Shown here piece by piece: positions 45,401 to 52,521 of a stretch of DNA of 64,000 bases. Source of the DNA: an uncultured archaeon (GTDB taxonomy: Archaea; Halobacteriota; Methanosarcinia; Methanosarcinales; Methanoperedenaceae); contig CABMIH010000041.1 of the NCBI GenBank assembly GCA_902386205.1, positions 17,391 through 81,390 of the forward strand, read 5' to 3'. A model generated the notes under the pieces. That model was not told where the DNA came from and did not search any database. It worked only from the letters and a program-made list of their open reading frames with translations. Both the position numbers and the translations under genes were made by a program. The first letter of the stretch is position 1. Each line of letters starts with the position of its first letter.

Positions 45401-45775
45401 AACAAGATAGGCAGCAGATAAGCCATCCAGCAGCATGGTGTTAACTGAAAGATGGACAGGTACGACTGTCCCGTCCCCTGCCAGGAATGTGACTTCTCCT
45501 TTGCTGCTGCCTGCCCTGCCCCGCTGCAGCAGTTCATTAAAAAACGGCCTGTCCCTGGATGAAACGAATTGTGAAATCCCTATCCCGATCATTTTTTCAA
45601 GCGGTTTCCTAAGCATGTCGGCAAAGCCCTGGTTGCAGTAAAAGATAGTGTTGTCTTCTGAGAGAGTTACGGCCCCCTCTTTCATTTTCTCCATAAGAAC
45701 ACGGTAGGGCCGCTCGGCACCTTTAAGAGTGTAAACCTGGTCGCCCTGTGGCGTTGAGACAACCAGTGCATCCAC
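42413..45775 (-). CDS. PAS/GAF hybrid histidine kinase with receiver domain
   Basis: From the GTG this is 1120 residues. In order: PAS (about 20-130), coiled coil, GAF (about 190-340), three PAS domains (about 350-745), HisKA with histidine in LAGGIAHDLNNMLTP, HATPase (NLCVNARDAMPEGG; DTGTGIPPRILDRIFDPFFTTK; GTGLGL), and a C-terminal receiver with aspartate in VLIDMSMPVMDG. No membrane segment is visible, so it senses inside the cell. The same frame continues 40 codons upstream as a coiled coil (ELLLEIEKLSSRLAEAEETL) to the kaiB stop, without a standard start. It lies directly behind kaiB-kaiB-kaiB-kaiC genes and is probably the output of that module. Confidence 0.88.
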   Translation of the reverse strand: MDALVVSTPQGDQVYTLKGAERPYRVLMEKMKEGAVTLSEDNTIFYCNQGFADMLRKPLEKMIGIGISQFVSSRDRPFFNELLQRGRAGSSKGEVTFLAGDGTVVPVHLSVNTMLLDGLSAAYLVATDITERKRAEEALQKAHDELEIKVQDRTRELVEINEQLNVEIGERKSVESRLTADLAALNRMHALSGRILEVGGLQPLLQEIIDAAVAIMQADRGTLQLLESGSLRIVAHHGHQQPFLEFFASAENQASACGDAMMSKERVIVPDVEKSPLFVGTPSLATLREAGVRAVQSTPMISRTGVLLGILTTQWCIPYSPDEHDLWRIDLLARQVADLIEYSQAEKALRESEQRHATTLSSIGDAVIVADVDGRITFMNAVAEALTGWTLVEALAKPVTEVFNIMNEDTRSEVENPVIRVLREGMISGLANHTILVRKDGTEIPIDDNGAPIRDPDGRTTGAVLVFRDITERKRVEEALAHSNKKVSQILESITDGFMAIDNDWRFTYINQRAAANVELEPEDLIGQNIWDMFPAIRGTEHEIYYRKAMQQYEPQYFEMHGKLTDKSYEIRVYPSAEGISVFWQDITERKRIEEALRKAHDELELHVQERTAELQEANKALRESEASYRELTESIDDPFYAMDSDLRYTYWNKASEALTGISAKDAIGKSLYELFSDVKGTKAEKFYIKSLKMRQPERLESEFKLGDKKFIFEINSYPTGTGLSVIAKDITEKKMLEAQLLRAQRMESIGTLAGGIAHDLNNMLTPMMLSLQMLREKFKDESSQKLLAVLEQNTRRGADLIKQVLSFTRGVEGERNHVAAAQLISEIEKIAKVAFPRNIEIITDIKEDLFPISGDATQLHQVIMNLCVNARDAMPEGGTLSISAENSFIDENYVQTHIEARAGSYVVISVSDTGTGIPPRILDRIFDPFFTTKEFGKGTGLGLPTALTIVKSHGGFIDVQSVVGKGTTFKVYLPAALKTEKQGVQAQPIELIRGNGETILIVDDEAPIRETTCTILEDCGYKTIAACDGVEAVLQYTKNRKAIKLVLIDMSMPVMDGPTCIRALLKIDPDIKIIAVSGLIDEEMFSKVERSVISVLRKPYTAENLLENIHKVWLDTLEK

Positions 45776-45895
45776 TTCGCCGCTTCGGATGGCGCGCAGG
45801 GTTTCCTCAGCCTCAGCTAACCGTGAACTGAGCTTTTCAATCTCAAGCAGGAGTTCCCTTTTTGACTTTGTTTCTCTTTTCCTAAAACTACCTCC

Positions 45896-46234
45896 TTATT
45901 TCTGCTTCAAATCGAGCCCGAGAAGAATACGTTCTTTATCTGACATATCACCTATAAGTTTACGTAAAGGAAGAGGAATCTTCTTTATAAGCGTTGGGGC
46001 GGCGATTATCTGTTCATCTTTGGCAAGAACAGGCTGCTGGTAGATATCAATGACTTCAAGTTCGTATCGTCCTTTAAGATTCTCTTCACAAATCTTCTTG
46101 ATGTTCAGGACGGCCTTTGTGGATTTCGGTGTCATGCCTGTAACGTATAAACGCAGGACATATATTTCGTTCTCTTTTCCTTCAAGCAAATGTTCGAATT
46201 CTTCCGTACTGTTTTCTATTTCTGTTTCTTTCAT
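45896..46234 (-). CDS. kaiB: KaiB-like protein (copy 1, next to the kinase)
   Basis: The 112-residue protein has an acidic 25-residue leader and then a KaiB domain: YVLRLYVTGMTPKSTKAVLNI, LEVIDIYQQPVLAKDEQIIAAPTLIKK and GDMSDKERILLGLDL. KaiB is a fold-switching partner of KaiC. It starts at ATG behind AGAGAGGT. Its TAA is followed by GGAGGT and, in the same reading frame, by the kinase coding sequence, with no standard start codon between. Confidence 0.9.
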   Translation of the reverse strand: MKETEIENSTEEFEHLLEGKENEIYVLRLYVTGMTPKSTKAVLNIKKICEENLKGRYELEVIDIYQQPVLAKDEQIIAAPTLIKKIPLPLRKLIGDMSDKERILLGLDLKQK

Positions 46235-46275
46235 GGAACCTCTCTTTCCCCATTATCTGGCATCTCCCCTCCTAT

Positions 46276-46587
46276 TTATCCTTTTGCGGGGCGCAGATCA
46301 AGACCCACAAGGACACGCTCGGTGTTGGAGAGGTCTCCGATTATTTTCTTTAAAGGTGGTGGAAGTTTTCGAACGAGCGTGGGAATGGCAAGAATCTGGT
46401 CTCCCCTGGCAAGCTGGGGATTCTTCAAAAGGTCTATTACCTCAATTGTATATTTGCCTGCAAGGTGTTTTTCACAGAGTTTTTTGAGATTGGCAAAGGC
46501 TAATAAGGATTTAGGCGTAGCTCCTGCAACATAAAGCCTGAGTTCCCATGTATCAGGTTTTTCGGTTTTTTTTGTTATTTTATTCAT
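46276..46587 (-). CDS. kaiB: KaiB-like protein (copy 2)
   Basis: At 103 residues it is close to copy 3 in length and motif: [58 protein letters not shown] and [15 protein letters not shown]. It is 41 bases upstream of copy 1 on the same strand. GAGGGA before ATG marks the start. The three copies diverge outside the core, so they likely bind KaiC differently. Confidence 0.92.
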   Translation of the reverse strand: MNKITKKTEKPDTWELRLYVAGATPKSLLAFANLKKLCEKHLAGKYTIEVIDLLKNPQLARGDQILAIPTLVRKLPPPLKKIIGDLSNTERVLVGLDLRPAKG

Positions 46588-46786
46588 TCTATGCTTCCCT
46601 CTATGATTGCATTCATTTAATATCTATAGCATGATTCCTAAATTTCTGTAATATGTCAACCGCGGATGAACGCAGATAAACGCGGATGCGTCGCTGCAAA
46701 TCTGCGTTCATCGGCGTTTATCTGCGGTTTCATTTTTTCATGAATATTATGGTGATTTTCGAACTTCATTATAGTCACTAAATATC
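46588..46786. other. Intergenic gap between KaiB copies 2 and 3
   Basis: This 199-base gap holds the repeat at 46658-46731 (listed) and A+T-rich flanks. No gene is seen. It separates kaiC-kaiB3 from kaiB2-kaiB1-kinase and could carry a second promoter. Confidence 0.5.
46658..46731. repeat. Imperfect palindromic repeat
   Basis: CCGCGGATGAACGCAGATAA is followed by ACGCGGATG, a short loop, and then the complementary CTGCGTTCATCGGCG and TTTATCTGCGG. Each arm is built from two GATGAACGC/GATAAACGC units, so the arms are both internally repeated and inverted to each other. It could fold into a long RNA hairpin between the two kaiB genes, or be a dispersed repeat element. Only one such element is seen in the window. 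Confidence 0.6.
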
Positions 46787-47092
46787 CTAACATGGCATAT
46801 CAAGCCCCTTAAGGACCCGCTCTTCATTAGAGAGATCCCCGATTGTTTTCCTTAAAGGCAGAGGAAATGTCCTTACAAGGGTCGGGATGGCAAGTATCTG
46901 TTCATCTTTGGCAAGTTGTGGGTTCTCCAGAAGGTCAATCACTTCGATTCTGCATCTGCCCGGTATGCATTTTTTACATAGTTTTTTGAGATTTGTAAAT
47001 GCTGATTTGCATTTCAGAGTGTGTCCTGCAACATATAGCTTGAGTTCCCATGTATCCGGTTTCTTAGTATTTTTTGTTGCTGGTCGTGCCAT
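46787..47092 (-). CDS. kaiB: KaiB-like protein (copy 3, next to kaiC)
   Basis: This 101-residue KaiB carries [58 protein letters not shown] and GDLSNEERVLKGLDM. It has two extra cysteines compared with copy 2. It starts eight bases after the kaiC stop, with GAAGGGA before ATG, so it is in the kaiC transcript. Confidence 0.92.
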   Translation of the reverse strand: MARPATKNTKKPDTWELKLYVAGHTLKCKSAFTNLKKLCKKCIPGRCRIEVIDLLENPQLAKDEQILAIPTLVRTFPLPLRKTIGDLSNEERVLKGLDMPC

Positions 47093-47100
47093 TTTCCCTT

Positions 47101-48819
47101 CTACGAATCAGCATCCGCCTTGCGGAGCCGCATCATCCCCGCACGGTCTGCGGCGAGAACTTTTTCCTTTATCTCTTCCTGCTGGATGAGCTTATTCGTT
47201 TCTTCCTCTACAGCCTCGAACTCGGAACGCAAAGCTGTTATCTGCACTTCAAGGGCTTTCTTCTTGCGGTCAAGTTCACGTTTCTTGCGTCCGGTCTCAT
47301 CCCTTCGCACAAGTTCGGCGGCTTTCTCCTGCGCCTCCTGTGCAGACCTGGCAGAGCCTGTCAGAACGCCGCCTGGTCCTGCGTACACATCTACCAGGTC
47401 GATTCCTCTATCTGTAAGCAGGAACTCACGTATCTGGTTGGAATGCGCCATACCGCGGGATTTTAATATATACAGTCCGCGGTTGCGTTCTCCCCCGAGC
47501 TCAATATCACGTAACAGAATCCAGGTATCCATCAATGATGAGATGCCAAACTCTGTCTGCTCAAGGGAAACAGCACCTCCTGCATGCGACAGGTTCGTAA
47601 AGAGAGCGGTAATATGGCTGGCTTTTAAGAAATCAATGAGGCGTGACAGCATTGATTTTACCTCGGTCTCACTGCCAATACTGATTAAATTCGTGACAGG
47701 ATCCATGATAACCACTTCAGGCTTAAATTCGTTTATCAGCTTGTACATCTTCACAAGATGCATCTCAAGGCCGTAAACCGTGGGACGTACAGCATGGATA
47801 CTCAGAAGCCCCTGCTCCAGCCACGGCTGAAGGCCAATGCCTATTGAGTGCATATTGCGTATAATCTGGCTTGCAGATTCTTCAAATGCAAAATATAAAC
47901 ACCGCTCACCGCGCGAGCATGTTGCATTGGCAAAGGTGGCAGCAATGCTGCTTTTACCTGTGCCTGCAGTGCCTGAGATTAAAATACTGCTTCCGCGATA
48001 GTATCCATCACCTTCAAGCATGATATCAAGACGGGGGATGCCTGAGCTAATGCGTTCAGTAGATACATCGTGCTGTAACCCGAGCGATGTAATAGGCAAC
48101 ACAGAAATGCCCTGTTCATCTATCAGGAACGGGTACTCGTTCGTGCCATGCGAAGAGCCCCGGTATTTGACAATGCGCAGGCGCCGGGTGGAGATCTGTC
48201 CTTCCACCCTGTTATCAAGAAGGATAACGCAGTCTGAGACGTATTCCTCGAGGCCGTGCCTTGTAAGCGTATTCTCGCCGCGTTCTCCCGTAACTATGGC
48301 AGTAACGCCTTTTTCCTTCAGCCAGCGGAATAACCTCCGCAGTTCAGCGCGAAGTATGCCTTCATTGGCTAATCCGCTGTAAAGTGATTCTATTGTATCC
48401 AGCACCACACGGTTTGCGCCGATGGAATCGATGGCGTGGTTGAGGCGGATGAACAGGCCTTCAAGATCGTATTCTCCTGTCTCTTCGATTTCGCTTCGCT
48501 CGATACGAACCTGATCAAGGTACATCTTTTTATGTGCTATAAGGCCGTTCAGGTCAAAACCCAGTGATGCAACATTCTGGACAAGTTCTTCAGAGGATTC
48601 CTCAAATGACACAAAGACGCCGGGTTCGTTATACTGGGCGGCACCCCGAACAAGAAATTCCATCGCTAACAGAGTTTTTCCGCATCCCGCACTGCCGCAA
48701 ACAAGCGTCGGACGTCCTTTCGGCAATCCTCCGTCCGTTATTTCATCCAGTCCCCGGATTCCTGTCTGGCATTTTTGAAGTTCTTCAGGGGACTCTACAT
48801 TATTTATTGCTTTAACCAT
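47101..48819 (-). CDS. kaiC: KaiC, double-domain circadian-clock-type ATPase
   Basis: The protein has about 572 residues and two RecA-like domains: first P-loop GSAGCGKT near residue 42 and second GTAGTGKS near 280, each followed by FEES segments (FVSFEESSEE; YFAFEESASQ) that hold KaiC catalytic glutamates. A C-terminal lysine/glutamate-rich coiled coil of about 70 residues extends beyond the usual KaiC tail. The ATG at 48819 follows AAAAAGGAG; the frame is open 20 codons further but without ribosome site. No KaiA is present, as usual outside cyanobacteria. Confidence 0.93.
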   Translation of the reverse strand: MVKAINNVESPEELQKCQTGIRGLDEITDGGLPKGRPTLVCGSAGCGKTLLAMEFLVRGAAQYNEPGVFVSFEESSEELVQNVASLGFDLNGLIAHKKMYLDQVRIERSEIEETGEYDLEGLFIRLNHAIDSIGANRVVLDTIESLYSGLANEGILRAELRRLFRWLKEKGVTAIVTGERGENTLTRHGLEEYVSDCVILLDNRVEGQISTRRLRIVKYRGSSHGTNEYPFLIDEQGISVLPITSLGLQHDVSTERISSGIPRLDIMLEGDGYYRGSSILISGTAGTGKSSIAATFANATCSRGERCLYFAFEESASQIIRNMHSIGIGLQPWLEQGLLSIHAVRPTVYGLEMHLVKMYKLINEFKPEVVIMDPVTNLISIGSETEVKSMLSRLIDFLKASHITALFTNLSHAGGAVSLEQTEFGISSLMDTWILLRDIELGGERNRGLYILKSRGMAHSNQIREFLLTDRGIDLVDVYAGPGGVLTGSARSAQEAQEKAAELVRRDETGRKKRELDRKKKALEVQITALRSEFEAVEEETNKLIQQEEIKEKVLAADRAGMMRLRKADADS

Positions 48820-49196
48820 AGGATTACTCCTTTTTCTGTGATTTCTGCCCCAATTTCCATTATTATTAATCGGATTCACTTTTCAACAGATAATTATTTA
48901 TTGATAAATAAAGCCTTATATTAAACTCAACGGTTATATATATCTACTCTGAGGCAGGTATTCCTGAGAATTCGTAACGCCCATAAATATAATCCGTCAA
49001 TTTTGTCGATGATACGTTATCAGAAGATGTTCTTATTTTTTAGTAGGCGTCACAATAGTCATTATGTTACAGTTTTTGAGGAATACCTCTGAGGCATAGC
49101 TCATCTGATGGGGCCGGCGTTGATGACTTATTAAGACCCTCCCTAAAAAGTTAAAAACCACATTGATTTTTTCAAAAGACACTAAGAAACAGCAGG
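48820..49196. other. kaiC upstream region, no gene
   Basis: In these 377 bases I see no gene. TATATATAA-like sequence on the minus strand at 48932-48943 is the likely kaiC promoter, giving a leader of about 90 bases. A paired repeat at 48947-49096 lies upstream of it (listed). The rest is A+T-rich. Confidence 0.5.
48947..49096. repeat. Mirrored repeat pair upstream of kaiC
   Basis: CTCTGAGGCAGGTATTCCT at 48947-48965 and AGGAATACCTCTGAGGCA at 49079-49096 share two units. CTCTGAGGCA is a direct repeat and AGGTATTCCT/AGGAATACCT an inverted one, so the order is swapped between the two sites. The pair flanks about 113 bases just before the kaiC promoter and could be operator sites. Confidence 0.45.
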
Positions 49197-49685
49197 TCAG
49201 ATTTCAAGAGTCTTATGAGCCTTAATATATGCAACAAGCCCGCCTTCCTGAAGTATTCTGTTCATGACGGCAGGCAGGGGAGGGAAAGTTGTTTCAGTTC
49301 CTTTTGTTTTATTCTTTACAACACCTTTTTCCATGTCCAGTTCAAGTTCATCTCCCTCATCTATTTTATCCGTATCGCAGGTTATAGCAGGTAGTCCTAT
49401 GTTTATGCAGTTCCTGTAGAATATCCTGGCAAAACTTTTGGCCAGGACGGCTCTTACCCCCACTATTTTTATTATCGTGGGGGCATGCTCCCTGCTTGAG
49501 CCCAGGCCGAAATTTTCCCCGGCAACGACAAAGTCACCGCTTCGCACTTGAGGGGCAAAATCAGCCCGCGCCCCTTCCAGCACATGTTTTGCAAGTTCGG
49601 GAAGATTTGAGCGCAAATGGAAATACCTGCCGGGTGCGATGAGGTCTGTGCTTATACTGTCCCCGAATTTCCAGGCTTTTCCCAT
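49197..49685 (-). CDS. Aconitase-superfamily dehydratase small subunit (LeuD/HacB type)
   Basis: The 162-residue swivel-domain protein has [34 protein letters not shown] and [17 protein letters not shown], all standard for isopropylmalate/homoaconitate dehydratase small subunits. The substrate loop after RYF reads HLRSN; an arginine here is typical of enzymes taking an extra carboxylate, pointing to homoaconitate-like or aconitate-like substrates and not to isopropylmalate, but this is inference. GGAGGTGAT at the end of the large-subunit gene serves as its ribosome site. Confidence 0.88.
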   Translation of the reverse strand: MGKAWKFGDSISTDLIAPGRYFHLRSNLPELAKHVLEGARADFAPQVRSGDFVVAGENFGLGSSREHAPTIIKIVGVRAVLAKSFARIFYRNCINIGLPAITCDTDKIDEGDELELDMEKGVVKNKTKGTETTFPPLPAVMNRILQEGGLVAYIKAHKTLEI

Positions 49686-49686
49686 T

Positions 49687-50943
49687 TTACATCACCTCCC
49701 GCGGGTCGGAAATTTCCCCGGCCAGGGCGGTGGCTGCAGCAACGGCAGGATTGCCAAGGTAAATAAAAGAGTTCGGGTTGCCCATCCTTCCCTTAAAATT
49801 CCGGGGCTGTGTGGCAAGACAGACTTCGCCATCGCCCAGCACACCCAGGTGCACGCCATCGCATGCCCCGCATCCTGATGCTGTGACGAGTGCGCCTGCT
49901 TCCATTAATGTTTCTATGGTGCCGTCTTTTAAGGCCTCAAGATAAACGAGACGGGAGGCGGGAGTCACGATAACCCTGGTACCGGGGTGGATTATGTGAC
50001 CTTTCATGATGGATGCTGCAATATGGAGGTCTTCAAGGCGGCCATTGCAGGATGTGCCTATAAAGACTTCATCAACTTTAACCTGCCCGATTTCACTTAT
50101 TTTTTTGACATTATCGACCAGATGCGGACAGGCGATCAGGGGTTCAAGCTCACCTGCGTTAATCTCTATCCGCTTTTCAAAAACAGCATCCTCGTCGGAT
50201 TTTAATTCCCTGAATACTTCCTCCCTGCCCATAGCTTTCAGGAAATTCCGGGTTTCCCCGTCAGGCCGGAACAAGCCGGCCTTGGCTCCGGCTTCGACTG
50301 ACATATTGGCTATCGTACTCCTTCCGGCAGTGGTCAGGCTATCGATAGTGCTTCCTGTGAACTCCAGGGCTTTGTAAGTAGCGCCGTTGCTGCTGATTTT
50401 ACCAATCAGGTGGAGAATTATGTCCTTGGAATATACCCCTTTTGGAAGTCTGCCGTTCACCTCGACCAGAAACGTTTCAGGCACTTTCATCCAGGTCTTA
50501 CCGAGGGCGATGGCTGCCGCCACATCCGTACTTCCCATCCCTGTCCCGAAAGCGCCCAAGGCGCCGTTCGTGCATGTGTGGGAGTCAGCCCCGACTATTA
50601 TATCGCCAGGACATGCGTATTTTTCCAGGGAATTATGATGGGATATGCCATTTCCGACATCGGACAGGATTATGCCTGTTTTCCTGGCAAAATCCCTTAA
50701 GAATTCATGGTCATTGCTCAACTCCATCCTGGGGCTGGGAGACGCATGGTCAAGGAAAAATACGGTCTTTTTCGGATTGTGCGCCTTTTCTATCCCCATT
50801 TCTTTCATCCTTCGCACCGTGAGAGGACCTGTGCCATCTTGTACATAGCTCAGATCCACATTAACAATAACAACTTCCCCGGACTTTACAACTTTACCGC
50901 AATGCTCTGTGATTATCTTCTCAGAAAGGGTTTTTCCAGCCAT
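49687..50943 (-). CDS. Aconitase-superfamily dehydratase large subunit (LeuC/HacA type)
   Basis: The 418-residue protein has all three cluster cysteines, in GADSHTCTNGALGAFGTGMGSTD, FIGTSCNGRLEDL and ASGCGACDGVHLGVL. These bind the [4Fe-4S] cluster that activates the hydroxyl group. It pairs with the small subunit encoded right after it. It diverges from citrate synthase across 115 bases, so it may act as the aconitase of the oxidative branch; homoaconitase (coenzyme B synthesis) and isopropylmalate isomerase are the alternatives. GGAGGTT precedes ATG. Confidence 0.9.
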   Translation of the reverse strand: MAGKTLSEKIITEHCGKVVKSGEVVIVNVDLSYVQDGTGPLTVRRMKEMGIEKAHNPKKTVFFLDHASPSPRMELSNDHEFLRDFARKTGIILSDVGNGISHHNSLEKYACPGDIIVGADSHTCTNGALGAFGTGMGSTDVAAAIALGKTWMKVPETFLVEVNGRLPKGVYSKDIILHLIGKISSNGATYKALEFTGSTIDSLTTAGRSTIANMSVEAGAKAGLFRPDGETRNFLKAMGREEVFRELKSDEDAVFEKRIEINAGELEPLIACPHLVDNVKKISEIGQVKVDEVFIGTSCNGRLEDLHIAASIMKGHIIHPGTRVIVTPASRLVYLEALKDGTIETLMEAGALVTASGCGACDGVHLGVLGDGEVCLATQPRNFKGRMGNPNSFIYLGNPAVAAATALAGEISDPREVM

Positions 50944-50979
50944 GCATTCTAACCTCCACTTAAGATAAGTTATTCATCG

Positions 50980-50998
50980 TATTAATTAAATATATTTC
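50980..50998. promoter_or_regulatory. Bidirectional promoter region, dehydratase / citrate synthase
   Basis: The sequence TTAATTAAATATATTTCTG is A+T rich on both strands. It lies about 40 bases before the dehydratase ATG on the minus strand and about 65 bases before the citrate synthase ATG on the plus strand. Both divergent genes probably use TATA elements here, which would allow shared control. Confidence 0.4.
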
Positions 50999-51058
50999 TG
51001 CTCAGGGACAATAAAACTTATTATCTGCCGGGTACTTCTAAAAAGCAGGGTTAGTGAT

Positions 51059-52231
51059 ATGCCGGAAACAAAAGATATCGGCCTGCGGGGGATCCCGGTC
51101 GCAGATACAAAAATAAGTGCAGTGGATGGGATAAAAGGTAAATTGATCTACAGGGGATACGATATCGAAACACTTGCCAAAAATTCCACCTATGAAGAAA
51201 CCGTCTATTTGATGCTCTACGAGACCCTTCCCACAAGGAAGGAACTGGATATATTTAAGGAAACGCTTGCCTCTGAAAGACAACTTCCGGTGGGGATCAT
51301 CCGGCATATGAAAAAGAGGAAAAAGACAGCCCATACAATGGATGTCCTCCAATCAATAATCCCGATGCTTGCAGATTTTGATGAGACCGCGAGGGTAAGT
51401 ACGAAAGCTGCCCGGATAAAAACCTCGATCCGGCTTGTGGCCAAAATGGCAACTGCTGTCGCATACTGGGACAGGACGAGGAAGAATCTTGATATAATAA
51501 GGCCGGATGAAACGCTCGGGACATCAGCGAACTTCCTGTATATGCTGAACGGGGAAATACCTGATGTAGAGACCGCGAAAGATTTTGATACCTGTCTTGT
51601 GCTCCATGCCGAACACTCCTTTAATGCCTCCACTTTCACTGCAAGGGTGGTGGCCTCAACACACGCGCATATGTACGCATGTGCAGGGGCGGCACTTGCT
51701 GCGCTTTCAGGTGAACTCCATGGGGGGGCAAATGCCCAGGTAATGAGAATGCTTTCTGAAATCGACAGGTTAGACCGGGTTGAGAAATGGATAAATTCAA
51801 AACTGGATGCCGGAGAAAAGATCATGGGCATGGGCCATGCGGTGTATAAGACCTGGGATCCTCGTGCAAAGATACTCTCCGGCATTTCAGAAAAACTTGC
51901 ACAAAGGACAGGAAATACTAAATGGTTCGATCTGTCCCGGAAAATTGAAAGTGTAACAAGAGCGGAATTTAAAAAGCGCAAAGGGAAAGAAATCTATCCG
52001 AATGTGGATTTTTACACTCCTTCTATTTATTGTGTCATGGGAATTGATCCTGACCTCTTTACACCGGTATTTGCTGTTTCAAGGATCTCAGGATGGTGCG
52101 CGCATATCATCGAGGAGAAATTTGCCGAAGCGCAGCCAAAGGCCGTCATCTACAGGCCTGAAGCTGAATATGTCGGAAGATATTGCGGGCTTGAAGGATG
52201 TAAATATTTGCCTGTAGAAGAACGTGAATAA
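51059..52231 (+). CDS. gltA: Citrate synthase
   Basis: The 390-residue protein is a type II-like dimeric citrate synthase. LIYRGYDIETLAKNSTYEE is the N-terminal motif, LHAEHSFNASTFTARVVASTHA holds the first catalytic histidine, and GMGHAVYKTWDPRAKIL the second. The catalytic aspartate is in PNVDFYTPSIYCVMG. It condenses oxaloacetate and acetyl-CoA. It is true Si-type in motifs, not the Re-citrate synthase of some anaerobes. It is divergent from the dehydratase genes; 2-methylcitrate synthase activity cannot be excluded. Confidence 0.92.
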   Translation: MPETKDIGLRGIPVADTKISAVDGIKGKLIYRGYDIETLAKNSTYEETVYLMLYETLPTRKELDIFKETLASERQLPVGIIRHMKKRKKTAHTMDVLQSIIPMLADFDETARVSTKAARIKTSIRLVAKMATAVAYWDRTRKNLDIIRPDETLGTSANFLYMLNGEIPDVETAKDFDTCLVLHAEHSFNASTFTARVVASTHAHMYACAGAALAALSGELHGGANAQVMRMLSEIDRLDRVEKWINSKLDAGEKIMGMGHAVYKTWDPRAKILSGISEKLAQRTGNTKWFDLSRKIESVTRAEFKKRKGKEIYPNVDFYTPSIYCVMGIDPDLFTPVFAVSRISGWCAHIIEEKFAEAQPKAVIYRPEAEYVGRYCGLEGCKYLPVEERE

Positions 52232-52236
52232 GAGCA

Positions 52237-52521
52237 ATGCAAAAAACTAATGAACAGACAGGAGAAATTATTGCACTTTATTTGCTATGGGTACAAAACA
52301 TTATTATGGCACTCATTATGGTTTTTGTACCTCCGATCATTGTTTCATTTGCAATTACTCAACTTTCTGATCTTGAGAAGTATAAGCAATCATCCTCTGG
52401 AAAATACATGCAAAAATATATGACAAGGCGGATGGAGATACTTCGCTTTATAGGATATGCAATAATGGCAATCGGAGCGTGGTATCATATTTCCAATCAA
52501 GTCATCGAGGAGAAATCTTGA
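52237..52521 (+). CDS. Small membrane protein (94 aa)
   Basis: Two hydrophobic segments (IIALYLLWVQNIIMALIMVFVPPIIVSFAI and ILRFIGYAIMAIGAWYHI) flank a charged loop. No family is recognised. It starts five bases after citrate synthase and its stop overlaps the TTG start of the transporter (TTGA), so it may be an accessory subunit of that transporter. Confidence 0.55.
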   Translation: MQKTNEQTGEIIALYLLWVQNIIMALIMVFVPPIIVSFAITQLSDLEKYKQSSSGKYMQKYMTRRMEILRFIGYAIMAIGAWYHISNQVIEEKS

